Of a stretch of DNA of 64,000 bases, positions 55,725 through 64,000 are shown piece by piece. The notes below the pieces were generated by a model. The model saw only the letters and a program-made list of their open reading frames with translations. It searched no databases and was not told the DNA's origin. Numbering within the stretch: position 1 is the stretch's first letter; every line of letters begins with the position of its first letter. The stretch spans positions 1 through 64,000 of the forward strand of contig NZ_JACHXQ010000005.1 in the NCBI RefSeq assembly GCF_014192285.1, read 5' to 3'. Made by a program: the position numbers and the translations under genes. Source of the DNA: Halomonas fontilapidosi (lineage in GTDB: Bacteria > Pseudomonadota > Gammaproteobacteria > Pseudomonadales > Halomonadaceae).

Positions 55725-57386
55725 TCAGCGATTCTCGAGGATCCAGCCCGCGGCCTTCTCGGCGATCATCAACGTCGGCGAGTTAGTGTTGCCGCTGGTG
55801 ATGGTGGGCATCACACCCGCATCCACCACGCGCAACCCCGCCACCCCGCGCACCCGCAGGCGAGCGTCGACCACCGCCATGGGGTCGTCATCGCGGCCCA
55901 TCTTGGTGGTGCCTACCGGATGGAAGATAGTGGTGCCGATGTCCCCCGCCAGTCGCGCCAGGTCATCGTCGCTCTGATATTCCAGGCCCGGCTTGACCTC
56001 CTCGGGAGAATATTTGGCGAAAGCCGGCTGCTCGGCGATGCGCCGCGTGACCCGCAGCGAGTCCGCCGCCACCTTGCGATCCTCGGGGGTGCTCAGATAG
56101 TTGGTGGCGATCGCCGGCGCCTGGCGCGGGTCGGCGCTCTTGATGCGCACCGTGCCGCGGCTGGTCGGGTTGAGATTGCATACGCTCGCCGTGATCGCCG
56201 GAAAGTCATCCAACGGCTGGCCGAAGGCGGGAAGACTGAGCGGTTGAACGTGGTACTCGATATTGGGGTGCCGGTATTCATCGGAGCTGCGCGTGAAGGC
56301 GCACAGCTGCGAGGGCGCCATGCTCATGGGGCCGGAGCGCTTGAGCAGGTACTCGAGCCCGATGCCCGCCTTGCCGACCAGCGAGTTGGCCATGGTGTTG
56401 AGGGTCTTGGCGCCCTTGACCCGATACACCGAGCGGATCTGAAGGTGGTCCTGGAGGTTCTCGCCCACCCCCGGCAGCTCATGGACCACCGGAATGTCGT
56501 GCTCGCGCAGCAGGTCGGCCGGGCCGATCCCGGAGAGCTGCAGCAGCTGCGGTGAGCCGATGGCCCCGGCGGAGAGGATCACCTCGCGACCGGCCTGCAC
56601 CGTCATCGCTTTCCCGCCGCGCTCGATGCGCACGCCGGAGCAGCGTGGCTGGCCGCCCTGGGCGGTCTCGCCCTTTCCTTCAAATACGAGCCCCAGCACC
56701 TGGGTGGAGTGCCAGAGGGTCAGGTTATCGCGCTTCTCGGCGCCGCGCAGGAAGGCCTTGGAGGTGTTCCAGCGCCAGCCCGAGCGCTGGTTGACCTCGA
56801 AGTAGTCGACTCCCTCGTTGTCGCCACGGTTGAAGTCGCGGGTCCGTGGAATGCCGGCCTCCACCGCGGCAGTGGCGAAGTCGTCAAGCACTTGCCACTT
56901 GAGGCGCTGCTTCTCTACCCGCCACTCACCACCGTGGCCATGGTAGTCGCGGTGAGCGCCGTCGGCATCGCCGCCGGCATCCAGGCGATGATGGTCCTCG
57001 TGCTTCATGAAGGCGGGCAGGCAGTTCTCCCAGCGCCAGGCGTCGTCGCCGGTGGCCTCGGCCCAACGGTCGTAGTCGCGCGACTGGCCGCGTATATAGA
57101 GCATGCCGTTGATGCTGGAACAGCCGCCCAGCGTCTTGCCGCGAGGATAGATCAGTGACCGCCCGTTGAGGCCAGGATCAGCCTCGGTGCGAAAGCACCA
57201 GTCGGTGCGCGGATTGTCGATGCAGTACAGGTAACCCACCGGGATGTGAATCCAGTGGTAGTTGTCGCGGCCCCCCGCCTCGATCAGCAGCACCCGGTTG
57301 GCCGGGTCGGCGCTCAAGCGGTTGGCGAGCAGGCAGCCGGCCGTGCCGGCGCCCACGATGATGTAGTCGAATGCTTGTTCAGTCAT
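55725..57386 (-). CDS. dddA: GMC-family FAD alcohol dehydrogenase, DddA-type (3-hydroxypropionate)
   Basis: 553 residues, GGGAG before the ATG. FAD-binding DYIIVGAGTAGCLLANRL opens the protein, with GGCSSINGMLYIRG and a C-terminal HPVGTTKMG (catalytic His) and NTNSPTLMIAEKAA. It resembles choline dehydrogenase BetA, but its partner is a methylmalonate-semialdehyde-type dehydrogenase rather than BetB. That pairing matches dddA-dddC, which oxidise 3-hydroxypropionate to malonate semialdehyde and then acetyl-CoA, known from Halomonas strains that grow on DMSP or acrylate. A BetA-like role cannot be excluded from sequence alone. Confidence 0.78.
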   Translation of the reverse strand: MTEQAFDYIIVGAGTAGCLLANRLSADPANRVLLIEAGGRDNYHWIHIPVGYLYCIDNPRTDWCFRTEADPGLNGRSLIYPRGKTLGGCSSINGMLYIRGQSRDYDRWAEATGDDAWRWENCLPAFMKHEDHHRLDAGGDADGAHRDYHGHGGEWRVEKQRLKWQVLDDFATAAVEAGIPRTRDFNRGDNEGVDYFEVNQRSGWRWNTSKAFLRGAEKRDNLTLWHSTQVLGLVFEGKGETAQGGQPRCSGVRIERGGKAMTVQAGREVILSAGAIGSPQLLQLSGIGPADLLREHDIPVVHELPGVGENLQDHLQIRSVYRVKGAKTLNTMANSLVGKAGIGLEYLLKRSGPMSMAPSQLCAFTRSSDEYRHPNIEYHVQPLSLPAFGQPLDDFPAITASVCNLNPTSRGTVRIKSADPRQAPAIATNYLSTPEDRKVAADSLRVTRRIAEQPAFAKYSPEEVKPGLEYQSDDDLARLAGDIGTTIFHPVGTTKMGRDDDPMAVVDARLRVRGVAGLRVVDAGVMPTITSGNTNSPTLMIAEKAAGWILENR

Positions 57387-57410
57387 GACGAACGCTCCCC
57401 GCCGGCCTGA

Positions 57411-58922
57411 TCATTTATGCGTCGGCATGGCGAACTCGGAGCCGGCATTGATGGAGTCGGACCAGCGCTGCATGATCGACTTCTGCTTGGTGTAGAAGCG
57501 CACGCCCTCCTCACCATAGGCGTGGGTGTCGCCGAACAGCGAGCGCTTCCAGCCACCGAAGCCGTGCCAGGCCATGGGCACCGGGATCGGCACGTTGATG
57601 CCGACCATGCCGACCTGGATGCGACGCCCGAACTCGCGAGCCACGCTGCCGCTCTCGGTGAAGCAGCTCACGCCGTTGCCGAATTCGTGGTCGTTGATCA
57701 GCTGGATGGCGGTGGCGATATCGGGCACACGCACGCAGACCAGCACCGGGCCGAAGATCTCCTCCTGGTAGATGGTCATCTCCGGGGTCACGTGGTCGAA
57801 CAGCGAGCCGCCCATCCAGAAGCCCTCGGCGCAGTCGTCACCGGTCGCGGCGGTATCGAAGTCGCGGCCGTCAACCACCAGCTCGGCCCCCTCGGCGACG
57901 CCCTTCTCGATATAGCCGGTGATGCGCTGGTGCGCCTGGGCGGTGACGATGGGGCCCATCTCGGCGTCCCGCTCCAGGCCATTCTTGACCTTCAGGCTGC
58001 GCGCCCGATCGGCCAGTCGCGGCACCAGCTCGTCGGCCACGTCACCCACCAGCACCGCCACGCTGACTGCCATGCAGCGCTCGCCGGCACTGCCATAGGC
58101 GGCGCCGATCAGCGCATCCTCGGCCTTGTCGAGGTCGGCATCGGGCATCACGACCATGTGGTTCTTGGCGCCGCCCAGCGCCTGGATGCGCTTGCCGTGA
58201 CGAGCACCGCGCTCGTAGATCAGGTTGGCGATCGGCGTGGAGCCGACGAAGGAGAGCGCCTTGACGTCGGGGTGGTCGAGCAGCGCCTCCACCGAGTCCT
58301 TGTCGCCCTGCACCACGTTGAAGACGCCATCCGGCAGTCCCGCCTGCTTGAGCAGATCGGCAATCAGCAGCGAGGCGCTGGGATCGAGCGGGCTCGGCTT
58401 GAGGATAAAGGTGTTGCCGGCGGCGATGGCGAGGGGAAACATCCACATCGGCACCATGACCGGGAAGTTGAAGGGGGTGATGCCGGCCACCACGCCCAGC
58501 GGCTGACGCATCGTCCAGTTGTCGATGCCGGTGCTGACCTGCTCGGTATAGTCGCCCTTGAGCAGCTGCGGAATACCGCAGGCGAACTCGACGATGTCGA
58601 TGCCACGCGCCACCTCGCCCTGGGCATCGGTGAACACCTTGCCATGCTCCAGGGTGATCGCCCGCGCCAGCTCATCCTTGTGCTCGTTGAGCAGTTGGAG
58701 AAACGTGAACATCACCCGGGCGCGACGGATCGGCGGGGTATCGGCCCAGGCCGGGAAGGCGGCCTGGGCGGCGTCCACGGCGGTGGCCACATCGGCCTGC
58801 GAGGCCAGCGCCACCTGGCCGGTCACCTGGCCGGTGGCCGGGTTGGTCACGGCCTGCTGCTGGCCGGATTCGCCGGCTGACATTTGCCCATTGATATAAT
58901 GCTGGATGCTGGCTGTGCTCAT
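57411..58922 (-). CDS. dddC: CoA-acylating (methyl)malonate-semialdehyde dehydrogenase, DddC/MmsA-type
   Basis: 503 residues. Aldehyde dehydrogenase superfamily: [35 protein letters not shown] and the catalytic Cys in [11 protein letters not shown]. The [18 protein letters not shown] segment is specific to MmsA-type CoA-dependent enzymes. It would turn malonate semialdehyde into acetyl-CoA and CO2. It leads the operon, 24 bp before dddA, with a divergent LysR gene upstream. It could also serve valine breakdown as plain MmsA. Confidence 0.85.
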   Translation of the reverse strand: MSTASIQHYINGQMSAGESGQQQAVTNPATGQVTGQVALASQADVATAVDAAQAAFPAWADTPPIRRARVMFTFLQLLNEHKDELARAITLEHGKVFTDAQGEVARGIDIVEFACGIPQLLKGDYTEQVSTGIDNWTMRQPLGVVAGITPFNFPVMVPMWMFPLAIAAGNTFILKPSPLDPSASLLIADLLKQAGLPDGVFNVVQGDKDSVEALLDHPDVKALSFVGSTPIANLIYERGARHGKRIQALGGAKNHMVVMPDADLDKAEDALIGAAYGSAGERCMAVSVAVLVGDVADELVPRLADRARSLKVKNGLERDAEMGPIVTAQAHQRITGYIEKGVAEGAELVVDGRDFDTAATGDDCAEGFWMGGSLFDHVTPEMTIYQEEIFGPVLVCVRVPDIATAIQLINDHEFGNGVSCFTESGSVAREFGRRIQVGMVGINVPIPVPMAWHGFGGWKRSLFGDTHAYGEEGVRFYTKQKSIMQRWSDSINAGSEFAMPTHK

Positions 58923-58995
58923 AGCGGCCTCGTCGCGTCGTTGTCGGAGTCAGGGATGGACACGTCCAGACTAGCCCGATCGCCACCAGGATCAA

Positions 58996-59008
58996 TTGAG
59001 TAATTCAA
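58996..59008. promoter_or_regulatory. Candidate LysR operator in the dddC-lysR intergenic region
   Basis: TTGAGTAATTCAA is a 13-bp T-N11-A box with inverted TTGA/TCAA ends, centred in the 137-bp divergent region. This is the usual LysR binding pattern and place. Single site, so chance is possible. Confidence 0.4.
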
Positions 59009-59059
59009 AACCAGCGTATAAGTTTGGCTGATATCACGTCACGCAGAGGAAGCGACACC

Positions 59060-59962
59060 ATGCAGGACCTCCAGACCCTGCGTGCCTTCGTTACCGTGGC
59101 ACGGGAAGGCAGCGTCTCGCGCGCCGCCGAACGCCTGCACCTGACCCAGCCCGCGGTGAGCCTCAAGCTCAAGCAGTTCCAGGCGGTCCTCGGCCTCACG
59201 CTGTTCCAGCGCCGCCCCCAGGGGCTGGAGCTCACCGCCGACGGTCGCGCTCTGCTGCCTGCCGCCGAGAAGGCGCTGGCGGCCATGGCCGGCTTCGAGC
59301 AGAGCGCCCGGGCCCTGCACAGCACGCTGCGTGGCCGGCTCAAGATCGGTACCATCGTCGACCCGGAGTTCATTCGCCTGGGCGCCTTCCTGCGTCGCCT
59401 GGTGGAGCGCGCCCCGCAGCTCGAGACCGAGCTGCACCACGGCATGAGCGGCAGCGTGCTGGAGTGGGTGCGGCGCGGCGAGCTGGACGTCGGCTTCTTC
59501 CTGGCGCCGCCCGGCGAAGGGTCGGGCGCTGCGGAGATCGCCCATCGCGAGCTCACCCACTTCGACTACCATGTGATCGCTCCGGCCGGCTGGGGCAGCC
59601 GCCTGGCCGGCGCCGACTGGCCCCGACTCGCCCGCCTGCCATGGATCACCACGCCCGAGGACTCCGCCCATCACCGCCTCCTGCATGGCGTGCTCGACCC
59701 GCTGGCCATCGTGCCCAACGGCGTGGCCCAGGTGGACCAGGAGGCCTGCATGCTCGACCTGGTGCGCGCCGGCGTGGGCCTCAGCCTGGCCCGCGACGCC
59801 CTGGCCATGGCCGAGCGCCAGGAGCGCGGCCTGGTAGTCGCCGACGGCGTGCGGCTGCCCTGCGCGCTGAGCTTCGTGTGGCGCCGCGACCGGGGCGAGG
59901 AGGCGGTGATCGCCGAGGCGCTGGAGGTGCTGACCGGCGTCTGGGGCGCGCTGGCGCCATGA
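59060..59962 (+). CDS. LysR-family regulator, likely of dddC-dddA
   Basis: 300 residues from the ATG at 59060 with GAGGAAG upstream; an ATG 12 codons earlier is less likely. The HTH is LQTLRAFVTVAREGSVSRAAERLHLTQPAVSLKLKQF; the effector domain follows at 90-300. It is divergent from dddC and followed 50 bp later by a TauE/SafE exporter. LysR proteins next to ddd genes (DddR type) respond to 3-hydroxypropionate or acrylate, but the ligand here is inferred from location. Confidence 0.88.
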   Translation: MQDLQTLRAFVTVAREGSVSRAAERLHLTQPAVSLKLKQFQAVLGLTLFQRRPQGLELTADGRALLPAAEKALAAMAGFEQSARALHSTLRGRLKIGTIVDPEFIRLGAFLRRLVERAPQLETELHHGMSGSVLEWVRRGELDVGFFLAPPGEGSGAAEIAHRELTHFDYHVIAPAGWGSRLAGADWPRLARLPWITTPEDSAHHRLLHGVLDPLAIVPNGVAQVDQEACMLDLVRAGVGLSLARDALAMAERQERGLVVADGVRLPCALSFVWRRDRGEEAVIAEALEVLTGVWGALAP

Positions 59963-60011
59963 CACGCCCCCCATCGGACATGACACCTCCAAACGGGAAA
60001 GGAGCCCCCTG

Positions 60012-60794
60012 ATGGCCGACCTCGAGACCTCTCAACTTGTCCTGATCGGGCTGATCTTCGTCTGGAGCGGCTTCGTGCGCACCAGCCTGGGCTTTGGCGG
60101 CGCCGTGCTGTCGCTGCCTTTCCTGCTGCTGGTGCTCGACGAGCCGCTGGTCTTCCTGCCGATCATCGCCATCCATCTGCTGATCTTCTCCAGCTGGATC
60201 GCCTGGCGCAGCCACCGGCAGCTGGTGGCCGACAACGCCGGCCAGGCACCGAGCGAGGGCAACATCGACTGGGGCTACCTGATCAGGGCGATGAAGGTGA
60301 TGATCATTCCCAAGCTGGTCGGGGTGGTGGGCCTGCTGACCCTGCCAGGCAACGTGCTGAGCAGCATCATCTTCGTGATCGTGATGATCTACGCGGTCGG
60401 CTACCTGCTCGACAAGCCCTTTCGCAGCCGCAGCCGGGTGGTCGATGCGGTGCTACTGGCGCTGGGCGGCTACGTCAGCGGCACCTCGCTGATCGGCGCC
60501 CCGCTGATCGTTGCGGTGTTCGCCACCCACGTCGCCGCCCACCAGCTGCGCGATACCCTCTTCGTGCTGTGGTTCATCCTGGTGCTGATCAAGATGGTCT
60601 CCTTCGTCATCGCCGGCGTCGACCTGCAGCTCATCCACCAGCTATGGCTGCTGCCCTGCGCCCTGGTCGGCCACCTGCTGGGGGAGCGCGCCCACCGGCA
60701 CATGCTCACCAGCCGCACCAATCTCTACTTCCGGGTACTCGGCGGCGTGCTCATCCTGGTCAGCGTGATGGGGCTCGTCAGCTCGGCAGGCTAA
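60012..60794 (+). CDS. TauE/SafE (TSUP) family membrane transporter
   Basis: 260 residues, AGGAG before the ATG. Seven to eight membrane helices. The repeated family motif appears in LGFGGAVLSLPFLLLVLDEP and LALGGYVSGTSLIGAPLIVAVF. TSUP proteins export sulfite, sulfoacetate or other organic anions. Next to ddd genes it may export a C3 organic anion (inference). It shares orientation with the LysR gene. Confidence 0.9.
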   Translation: MADLETSQLVLIGLIFVWSGFVRTSLGFGGAVLSLPFLLLVLDEPLVFLPIIAIHLLIFSSWIAWRSHRQLVADNAGQAPSEGNIDWGYLIRAMKVMIIPKLVGVVGLLTLPGNVLSSIIFVIVMIYAVGYLLDKPFRSRSRVVDAVLLALGGYVSGTSLIGAPLIVAVFATHVAAHQLRDTLFVLWFILVLIKMVSFVIAGVDLQLIHQLWLLPCALVGHLLGERAHRHMLTSRTNLYFRVLGGVLILVSVMGLVSSAG

Positions 60795-60922
60795 GGCCCA
60801 TAAGGGCACCCACAGGGAGTGCCCCGGCACCACATGAATGCCAGGTGAATGGGGCGTTAAGGCTGCAGCAAGGTCAGGCGGCGTAAAACGGATCACGTAC
60901 CCACGCAAGAGGAGTGATCCTG

Positions 60923-61444
60923 ATGAACTGGCTTGATACCGAACACCGCTACGGCGCGGTCTCTCGTTTCCTGCACTGGACCATGGCCGTGCTGATACTG
61001 CTCATGTTGGCCAGCGACTGGTGGATGGAGGGCATCGCTGGCCTCGGTGAGGGTGCCGCGATGGAGCTGCATCAGAGCATCGGCATGGCGCTGCTGGCCC
61101 TGCTCGCCTGCCGATTGGCCTGGCGCGTCGTCAACCGCGGTCGCCTGGACCCACCCGGCCACTGGCGCCTGGCCGCGCGCCTCGGCCACCTGTTCCTTTA
61201 TGCCCTGCTGCTGCTGATCCCGCTAAGCGGCCTGTTCACGGCCTGGGGCAACGGCGAGGGTGTAACCGTCTTTGGCGCACCGCTGATCGCGGCAGGGGCC
61301 GAGATCGAGTGGCTCGAGGAGGCCTCCGAGGAGACCCACGAGCTGCTCGCCAATCTGCTGTGGTTCGTCATCGCCGGCCATGTGCTCGCCACACTGGCCC
61401 ACCAGTGGTGGCTCGGGGAACGCAGCCTGCAGCGCATGGCCTGA
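60923..61444 (+). CDS. Cytochrome b561 family protein
   Basis: 173 residues from the ATG at 60923; GAGG lies upstream. Four membrane helices carry the heme ligands: RFLHWTMAVLI, MELHQSIGMALL and the pair in VIAGHVLATLAHQWW. Members pass electrons from quinol, often to superoxide or periplasmic partners. It ends in a strong terminator. Confidence 0.92.
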   Translation: MNWLDTEHRYGAVSRFLHWTMAVLILLMLASDWWMEGIAGLGEGAAMELHQSIGMALLALLACRLAWRVVNRGRLDPPGHWRLAARLGHLFLYALLLLIPLSGLFTAWGNGEGVTVFGAPLIAAGAEIEWLEEASEETHELLANLLWFVIAGHVLATLAHQWWLGERSLQRMA

Positions 61445-61464
61445 ACCACGCCCACAGCAAAGAA

Positions 61465-61496
61465 AGGGCCCGGCGCGAGCTATCGCGCCGGGCCCT
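61465..61496. terminator. Terminator after cytochrome b561
   Basis: AGGGCCCGGCGCGA and TCGCGCCGGGCCCT form a 14-bp perfect stem with loop GCTA, 20 bp past the stop. Only a short T-rich tail (GTTCGTGT) follows. It also lies past the end of the converging PepSY gene. Confidence 0.7.
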
Positions 61497-61552
61497 GTTC
61501 GTGTAAACCAAGGAAATCGCCTTCGCCGGGGGCCAGGCCCCCGGCGAGGGCA

Positions 61553-62020
61553 TCAGTCGTGCTCCACCTCGAGCAGCTCGCCGCCGCGGCTCTTGACCTC
61601 GAGCTCACGGCCGTCAGCGTCAACCCCCTCGATCTCGACGCGGCCATCGGGGTCGACCTGGAGCTCCTCGAACTCGGCCAGGCCCTCGGCCACGGCAACG
61701 GCCATGGCGTCACGCACCTCGGCCTCGGAGAGGCCCCAGGCGCCGCCGTCGCGCTTGTTGCGCTCCTCCTTCAAGCTCTCGCCGCTGGCCAGGTCGAAGC
61801 GCACCTCGGCCTGCCACTCGTCGTCGAGCCAGCCCTCGACCTCCACGCGATCGCGACGCTTGACCTCGATCTCCTCATAGGTCTGAAAGCCAAAGTTGCC
61901 GGTCAGGGCCAGTACCTCATCGAGGCGCTCGGAAGCCAGTCGGCCGCTATCGGCCTGGGCCAGGGTGGCGGCACCCATCAGGGCGGCCAGGGAAGCGGTC
62001 AGGATCATCTTGCGTTGCAT
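61553..62020 (-). CDS. Secreted protein with two PepSY-like domains
   Basis: 155 residues with a signal peptide (ILTASLAALMGAATLAQA). The rest resembles two PepSY (YkoI-like) repeats: FGFQTYEEIEVKRRDRVEVEGWLDDEWQAEVRFD and FEELQVDPDGRVEIEGVDADGRELEVKSRGGE. PepSY proteins are periplasmic modulators of proteases or sensors. It is divergent from a second PepSY gene that heads a two-component operon. Confidence 0.82.
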   Translation of the reverse strand: MQRKMILTASLAALMGAATLAQADSGRLASERLDEVLALTGNFGFQTYEEIEVKRRDRVEVEGWLDDEWQAEVRFDLASGESLKEERNKRDGGAWGLSEAEVRDAMAVAVAEGLAEFEELQVDPDGRVEIEGVDADGRELEVKSRGGELLEVEHD

Positions 62021-62131
62021 GAGTCATTCCTCCTTCTGCGGGTTGCCAGCCCGTTATACCGCCGGCGACCTTGCCACACGGTGACGAGGCCATTCATGCT
62101 GCATTCATGTTCGGCCTGGCACGCTGTGGCC

Positions 62132-62488
62132 ATGATCAATCGACACCTGTTTCCCCGCCTGCGCCTGCCGGCGCTGGTTGCCCTCCTCGCCCTGCTGGCT
62201 GCCTCCCCGGCGCCAGCAGACGAGGCGTGGCATGATCTTCACGAGGCGGTGCGCGAAGGCAGGATCGTGCCCCTGCCCCAGATCCTCGACTGGCTCGAGG
62301 CCCGCTACGCCGGCGAGGTGCTGGAGGTGGAGCTCGAGCGTGACGATGGCCGGATGCTCTACGAGGTGGAGATGCTCGGTCCCCAGGGCCAGGTGGTGGA
62401 GTTCGAGTTCGATGCCGCCAGTGGCGAGCTGATCGGCATGGAGGGGGTGAACATCAACGGGATGCGACGCGAGGATGGCGCGGAATGA
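62132..62488 (+). CDS. Secreted PepSY-domain protein heading the two-component operon
   Basis: 118 residues from the ATG at 62132. Signal peptide ends at SPAPADEA. One PepSY domain: GRIVPLPQILDWLEARYAGEVLEVELERDDGRM and VVEFEFDAASGELIG. It overlaps the response regulator gene by four bases. It may sense a periplasmic signal for the kinase (inference). Confidence 0.85.
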   Translation: MINRHLFPRLRLPALVALLALLAASPAPADEAWHDLHEAVREGRIVPLPQILDWLEARYAGEVLEVELERDDGRMLYEVEMLGPQGQVVEFEFDAASGELIGMEGVNINGMRREDGAE

Positions 62489-63156
62489 AGGTGCTGCTGG
62501 TGGAGGATGACCGGCCGCTGGCCGAAGCGCTGCAAGAGGCGCTGGGTGACGCCGGGGTGCTGCTGGAGACCGCCACCACCGGCGGCGAGGCGGACTTCCT
62601 GATACGCACCGAAGCCTACGACGCGGTGATTCTCGACCTGGGCCTGCCCGATGGCGATGGCAGCCGCTGGCTCGCCGAGTGGCGCGAGGACGCCATCGAC
62701 ACGCCGGTGCTGGTGCTCACCGCCCGCACCCGCTGGGCCGACAAGGCCGCCGGTTTCTCGGCCGGCGCCGACGACTACGTGACCAAGCCCTTCGAGACCG
62801 CCGAGGTGCTGTTCCGGCTGCGCGCCCTGGTGCGGCGCAGCCACGGCCACGCCCACCCGGTGCTGAGGATCGGCGAGCTCACCTTCGACACCCACACGGG
62901 CAGCGTTACCCTGGCCGGCCGCCCGGTGAGCCTGACCGCCCAGGAGTCTCGGCTGCTGGCCTACCTGGCCCACGCCACGCCCCGTGTGGTGAGCCGCAGC
63001 GAGCTCGCCGAACACGTCTACGATCGCGACCACGAGCCGGATTCCAACGTCATCGATGTCCAGATCAGTCGGCTGCGCCGAAAACTCGGCGCCTCGCGCA
63101 TCCAGACCCTAAGGGGCCAGGGGTATCGCCTGGTGGCAGGCGATGAGACACCATGA
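62485..63156 (+). CDS. OmpR-family response regulator
   Basis: 223 residues. The receiver domain has VEDD (D8/D9), phospho-acceptor D51 in VILDLGLPDGDG and K in VTKPF. A winged-helix DNA-binding domain follows (SRSELAEHVYDRDHEPDSNVIDVQISRLRRKL). It is the PhoP/QseB/CpxR-like type. It overlaps the kinase gene by four bases. Confidence 0.95.
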   Translation: MKVLLVEDDRPLAEALQEALGDAGVLLETATTGGEADFLIRTEAYDAVILDLGLPDGDGSRWLAEWREDAIDTPVLVLTARTRWADKAAGFSAGADDYVTKPFETAEVLFRLRALVRRSHGHAHPVLRIGELTFDTHTGSVTLAGRPVSLTAQESRLLAYLAHATPRVVSRSELAEHVYDRDHEPDSNVIDVQISRLRRKLGASRIQTLRGQGYRLVAGDETP

Positions 63157-64000
63157 GGCGATTGCGACAATTGTCGCTGGCCAGCCGCCTGCTGCTGGCC
63201 TCCCTGCTGACCCTCACGCTCGCCCTGCCACTGGCCGGCGCGGGACTCTCTCACTATTTCCGCACCACCGCGACGGCCGCCTTCGACGAGCGCCTGGACG
63301 CCCTGCTCAATGTGGTCGTCGCCGGCCTCGACTGGGCGCCGGCGGAGCAGCAGCTGGTGCACGAGCGTTCGCTGGGTGACCCGCGCTTCGAGCAGGTCTT
63401 CTCCGGCTGGTACTGGCAGATCAGCGACGGCGCGGCGCGGGTGCTGACCTCGCGTTCGCTGTGGGACCAGCGCCTACCAGTCCGCTCCCATCGCCAGGTG
63501 ATGATCCGTGACCTGCCGGGCCCTCGCGGAACGCCGCTACGCGTCATCGAGCGCGATATCCAGCTAGCACCGCTGGACGGCCCCCTGCACGTCAGCGTGG
63601 CCGTCTCCCGAGAGACGCTGGACGCAGAACTCGCCCGCTTCACCCGACTGGTCACGCTCTTACTGGTCGGCCTGGGGGTGTTGCTGCTGGTCACCCTGGC
63701 CCTGCAGGTGCGCTGGGGGCTGGCGCCACTGCGCCGCTTACAGGCCGACCTGCAGCAGGTAGAGAACGGCGATGCAGAGCGTCTCGATACGCGCCTGTCG
63801 CCGGAGCTTGCTCGCCTCGCGCAGGCCATGAACGGCGTGTTGGACCGCGACCGGCGACTGATGACGCATGCGCGGCATGCCGCCGGCAACCTGGCGCATG
63901 CCCTCAAGACCCCGGTGAGCGTACTGACCACCCTGGCCGATGGCACCGACGAACCACGGCGCACGCGCATCCGTGACGAACTGACGCGCATTGATGCCGC
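63153..64000 (+). CDS. Sensor histidine kinase, truncated by the window end
   Basis: At least 282 residues; the 3' end lies beyond the window. TM1 (about 8-32: LASRLLLASLLTLTLALPLAG), a periplasmic sensor domain of about 135 residues, TM2 (LVTLLLVGLGVLLLVTLALQV) and HAMP are visible, then the phospho-acceptor box HAAGNLAHALKTPVSVL. The ATP-binding domain is not in the window. The gene starts in an ATGA overlap with the regulator gene. The N-LAHALKTP box is as in PhoQ-type kinases. Confidence 0.93.
   Translation, partial: MRRLRQLSLASRLLLASLLTLTLALPLAGAGLSHYFRTTATAAFDERLDALLNVVVAGLDWAPAEQQLVHERSLGDPRFEQVFSGWYWQISDGAARVLTSRSLWDQRLPVRSHRQVMIRDLPGPRGTPLRVIERDIQLAPLDGPLHVSVAVSRETLDAELARFTRLVTLLLVGLGVLLLVTLALQVRWGLAPLRRLQADLQQVENGDAERLDTRLSPELARLAQAMNGVLDRDRRLMTHARHAAGNLAHALKTPVSVLTTLADGTDEPRRTRIRDELTRIDA

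Noticed and set aside
55725..57386. Naming the GMC dehydrogenase betA
   Set aside because: No betB, betI or choline transporter is adjacent; the partner is an MmsA-type enzyme, so the dddA reading fits better, though BetA is not excluded.

Overview
The window looks like a chromosome segment of a halophilic or marine gammaproteobacterium close to Halomonas (Halomonadaceae). Reasons: high G+C in the core genes, typical gammaproteobacterial housekeeping genes (argE, deaD, mepM, yqjG, phoH, trpB), a solo ectoine-synthase-like gene, a dddA/dddC-type 3-hydroxypropionate locus, and REP-like intergenic repeats ending in GCTCCCACA. This is inference from gene content. No rRNA, tRNA, prophage or CRISPR array was seen.

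Layout. (1) 1-2.95 kb is a distinctly A+T-rich accessory island: the edge of an IS5-type transposase, a strong bidirectional terminator, a NYN/PIN-like protein, and an overlapping HEPN + DUF262 pair. A NERD-domain protein and a SWIM zinc-finger protein follow. (2) 6.4-31.5 kb is mostly ordinary chromosome: AsmA-like protein and BON lipoprotein, a diguanylate cyclase, a SixA-CHAD fusion, homocysteine methyltransferase, guanine deaminase, argE, a glutamine amidotransferase, deaD, a LysR/pirin divergent pair, cell-wall enzymes (MepM, YcbB-type and YkuD-like L,D-transpeptidases), an ABC exporter, an SDR and a peroxiredoxin. (3) 31.9-38.2 kb is the most unusual block: a sigma-54 activator with a VpsR-like N-terminus, an outer-membrane beta-barrel protein, and a convergent four-gene operon of secreted proteins (Gly-rich fibre-like protein, small secreted protein, C39 peptidase-like protein, secreted 233-residue protein). 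A good -24/-12 promoter and a possible enhancer lie upstream of that operon. Gene content and order recall the Fap functional-amyloid system, with very different subunits. (4) 38.2-40.8 kb holds decayed sequence and an amidase followed by an EctC-like gene broken by an in-frame stop. (5) 41-43.7 kb: patatin-like phospholipase and PIN-PhoH ATPase. (6) 43.8-49.5 kb: a four-gene membrane operon of complex I/Mrp-type antiporter subunits without any redox subunit, plus a small zinc-ribbon protein. (7) 49.6-64 kb: a PAS-GGDEF cyclase, solo trpB, carboxylesterase, SLC13-type transporter, cold-shock protein, dddA-dddC with a divergent LysR regulator and a TauE/SafE exporter, cytochrome b561, and a PepSY / response regulator / histidine kinase operon that runs off the right edge.

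How parts may work together. Two diguanylate cyclases with intact GGEEF and I-sites, the VpsR-like activator and the secreted operon suggest c-di-GMP-linked control of a matrix fibre (inference). The DUF262-HEPN pair next to an IS edge looks like an anti-phage or toxin-type module (inference). The dddC-dddA genes would convert 3-hydroxypropionate to acetyl-CoA, with the neighbouring LysR protein as likely regulator. Where the first start codon of an open frame was not convincing, the start was chosen by Shine-Dalgarno match and family length, and this is stated in the entry.
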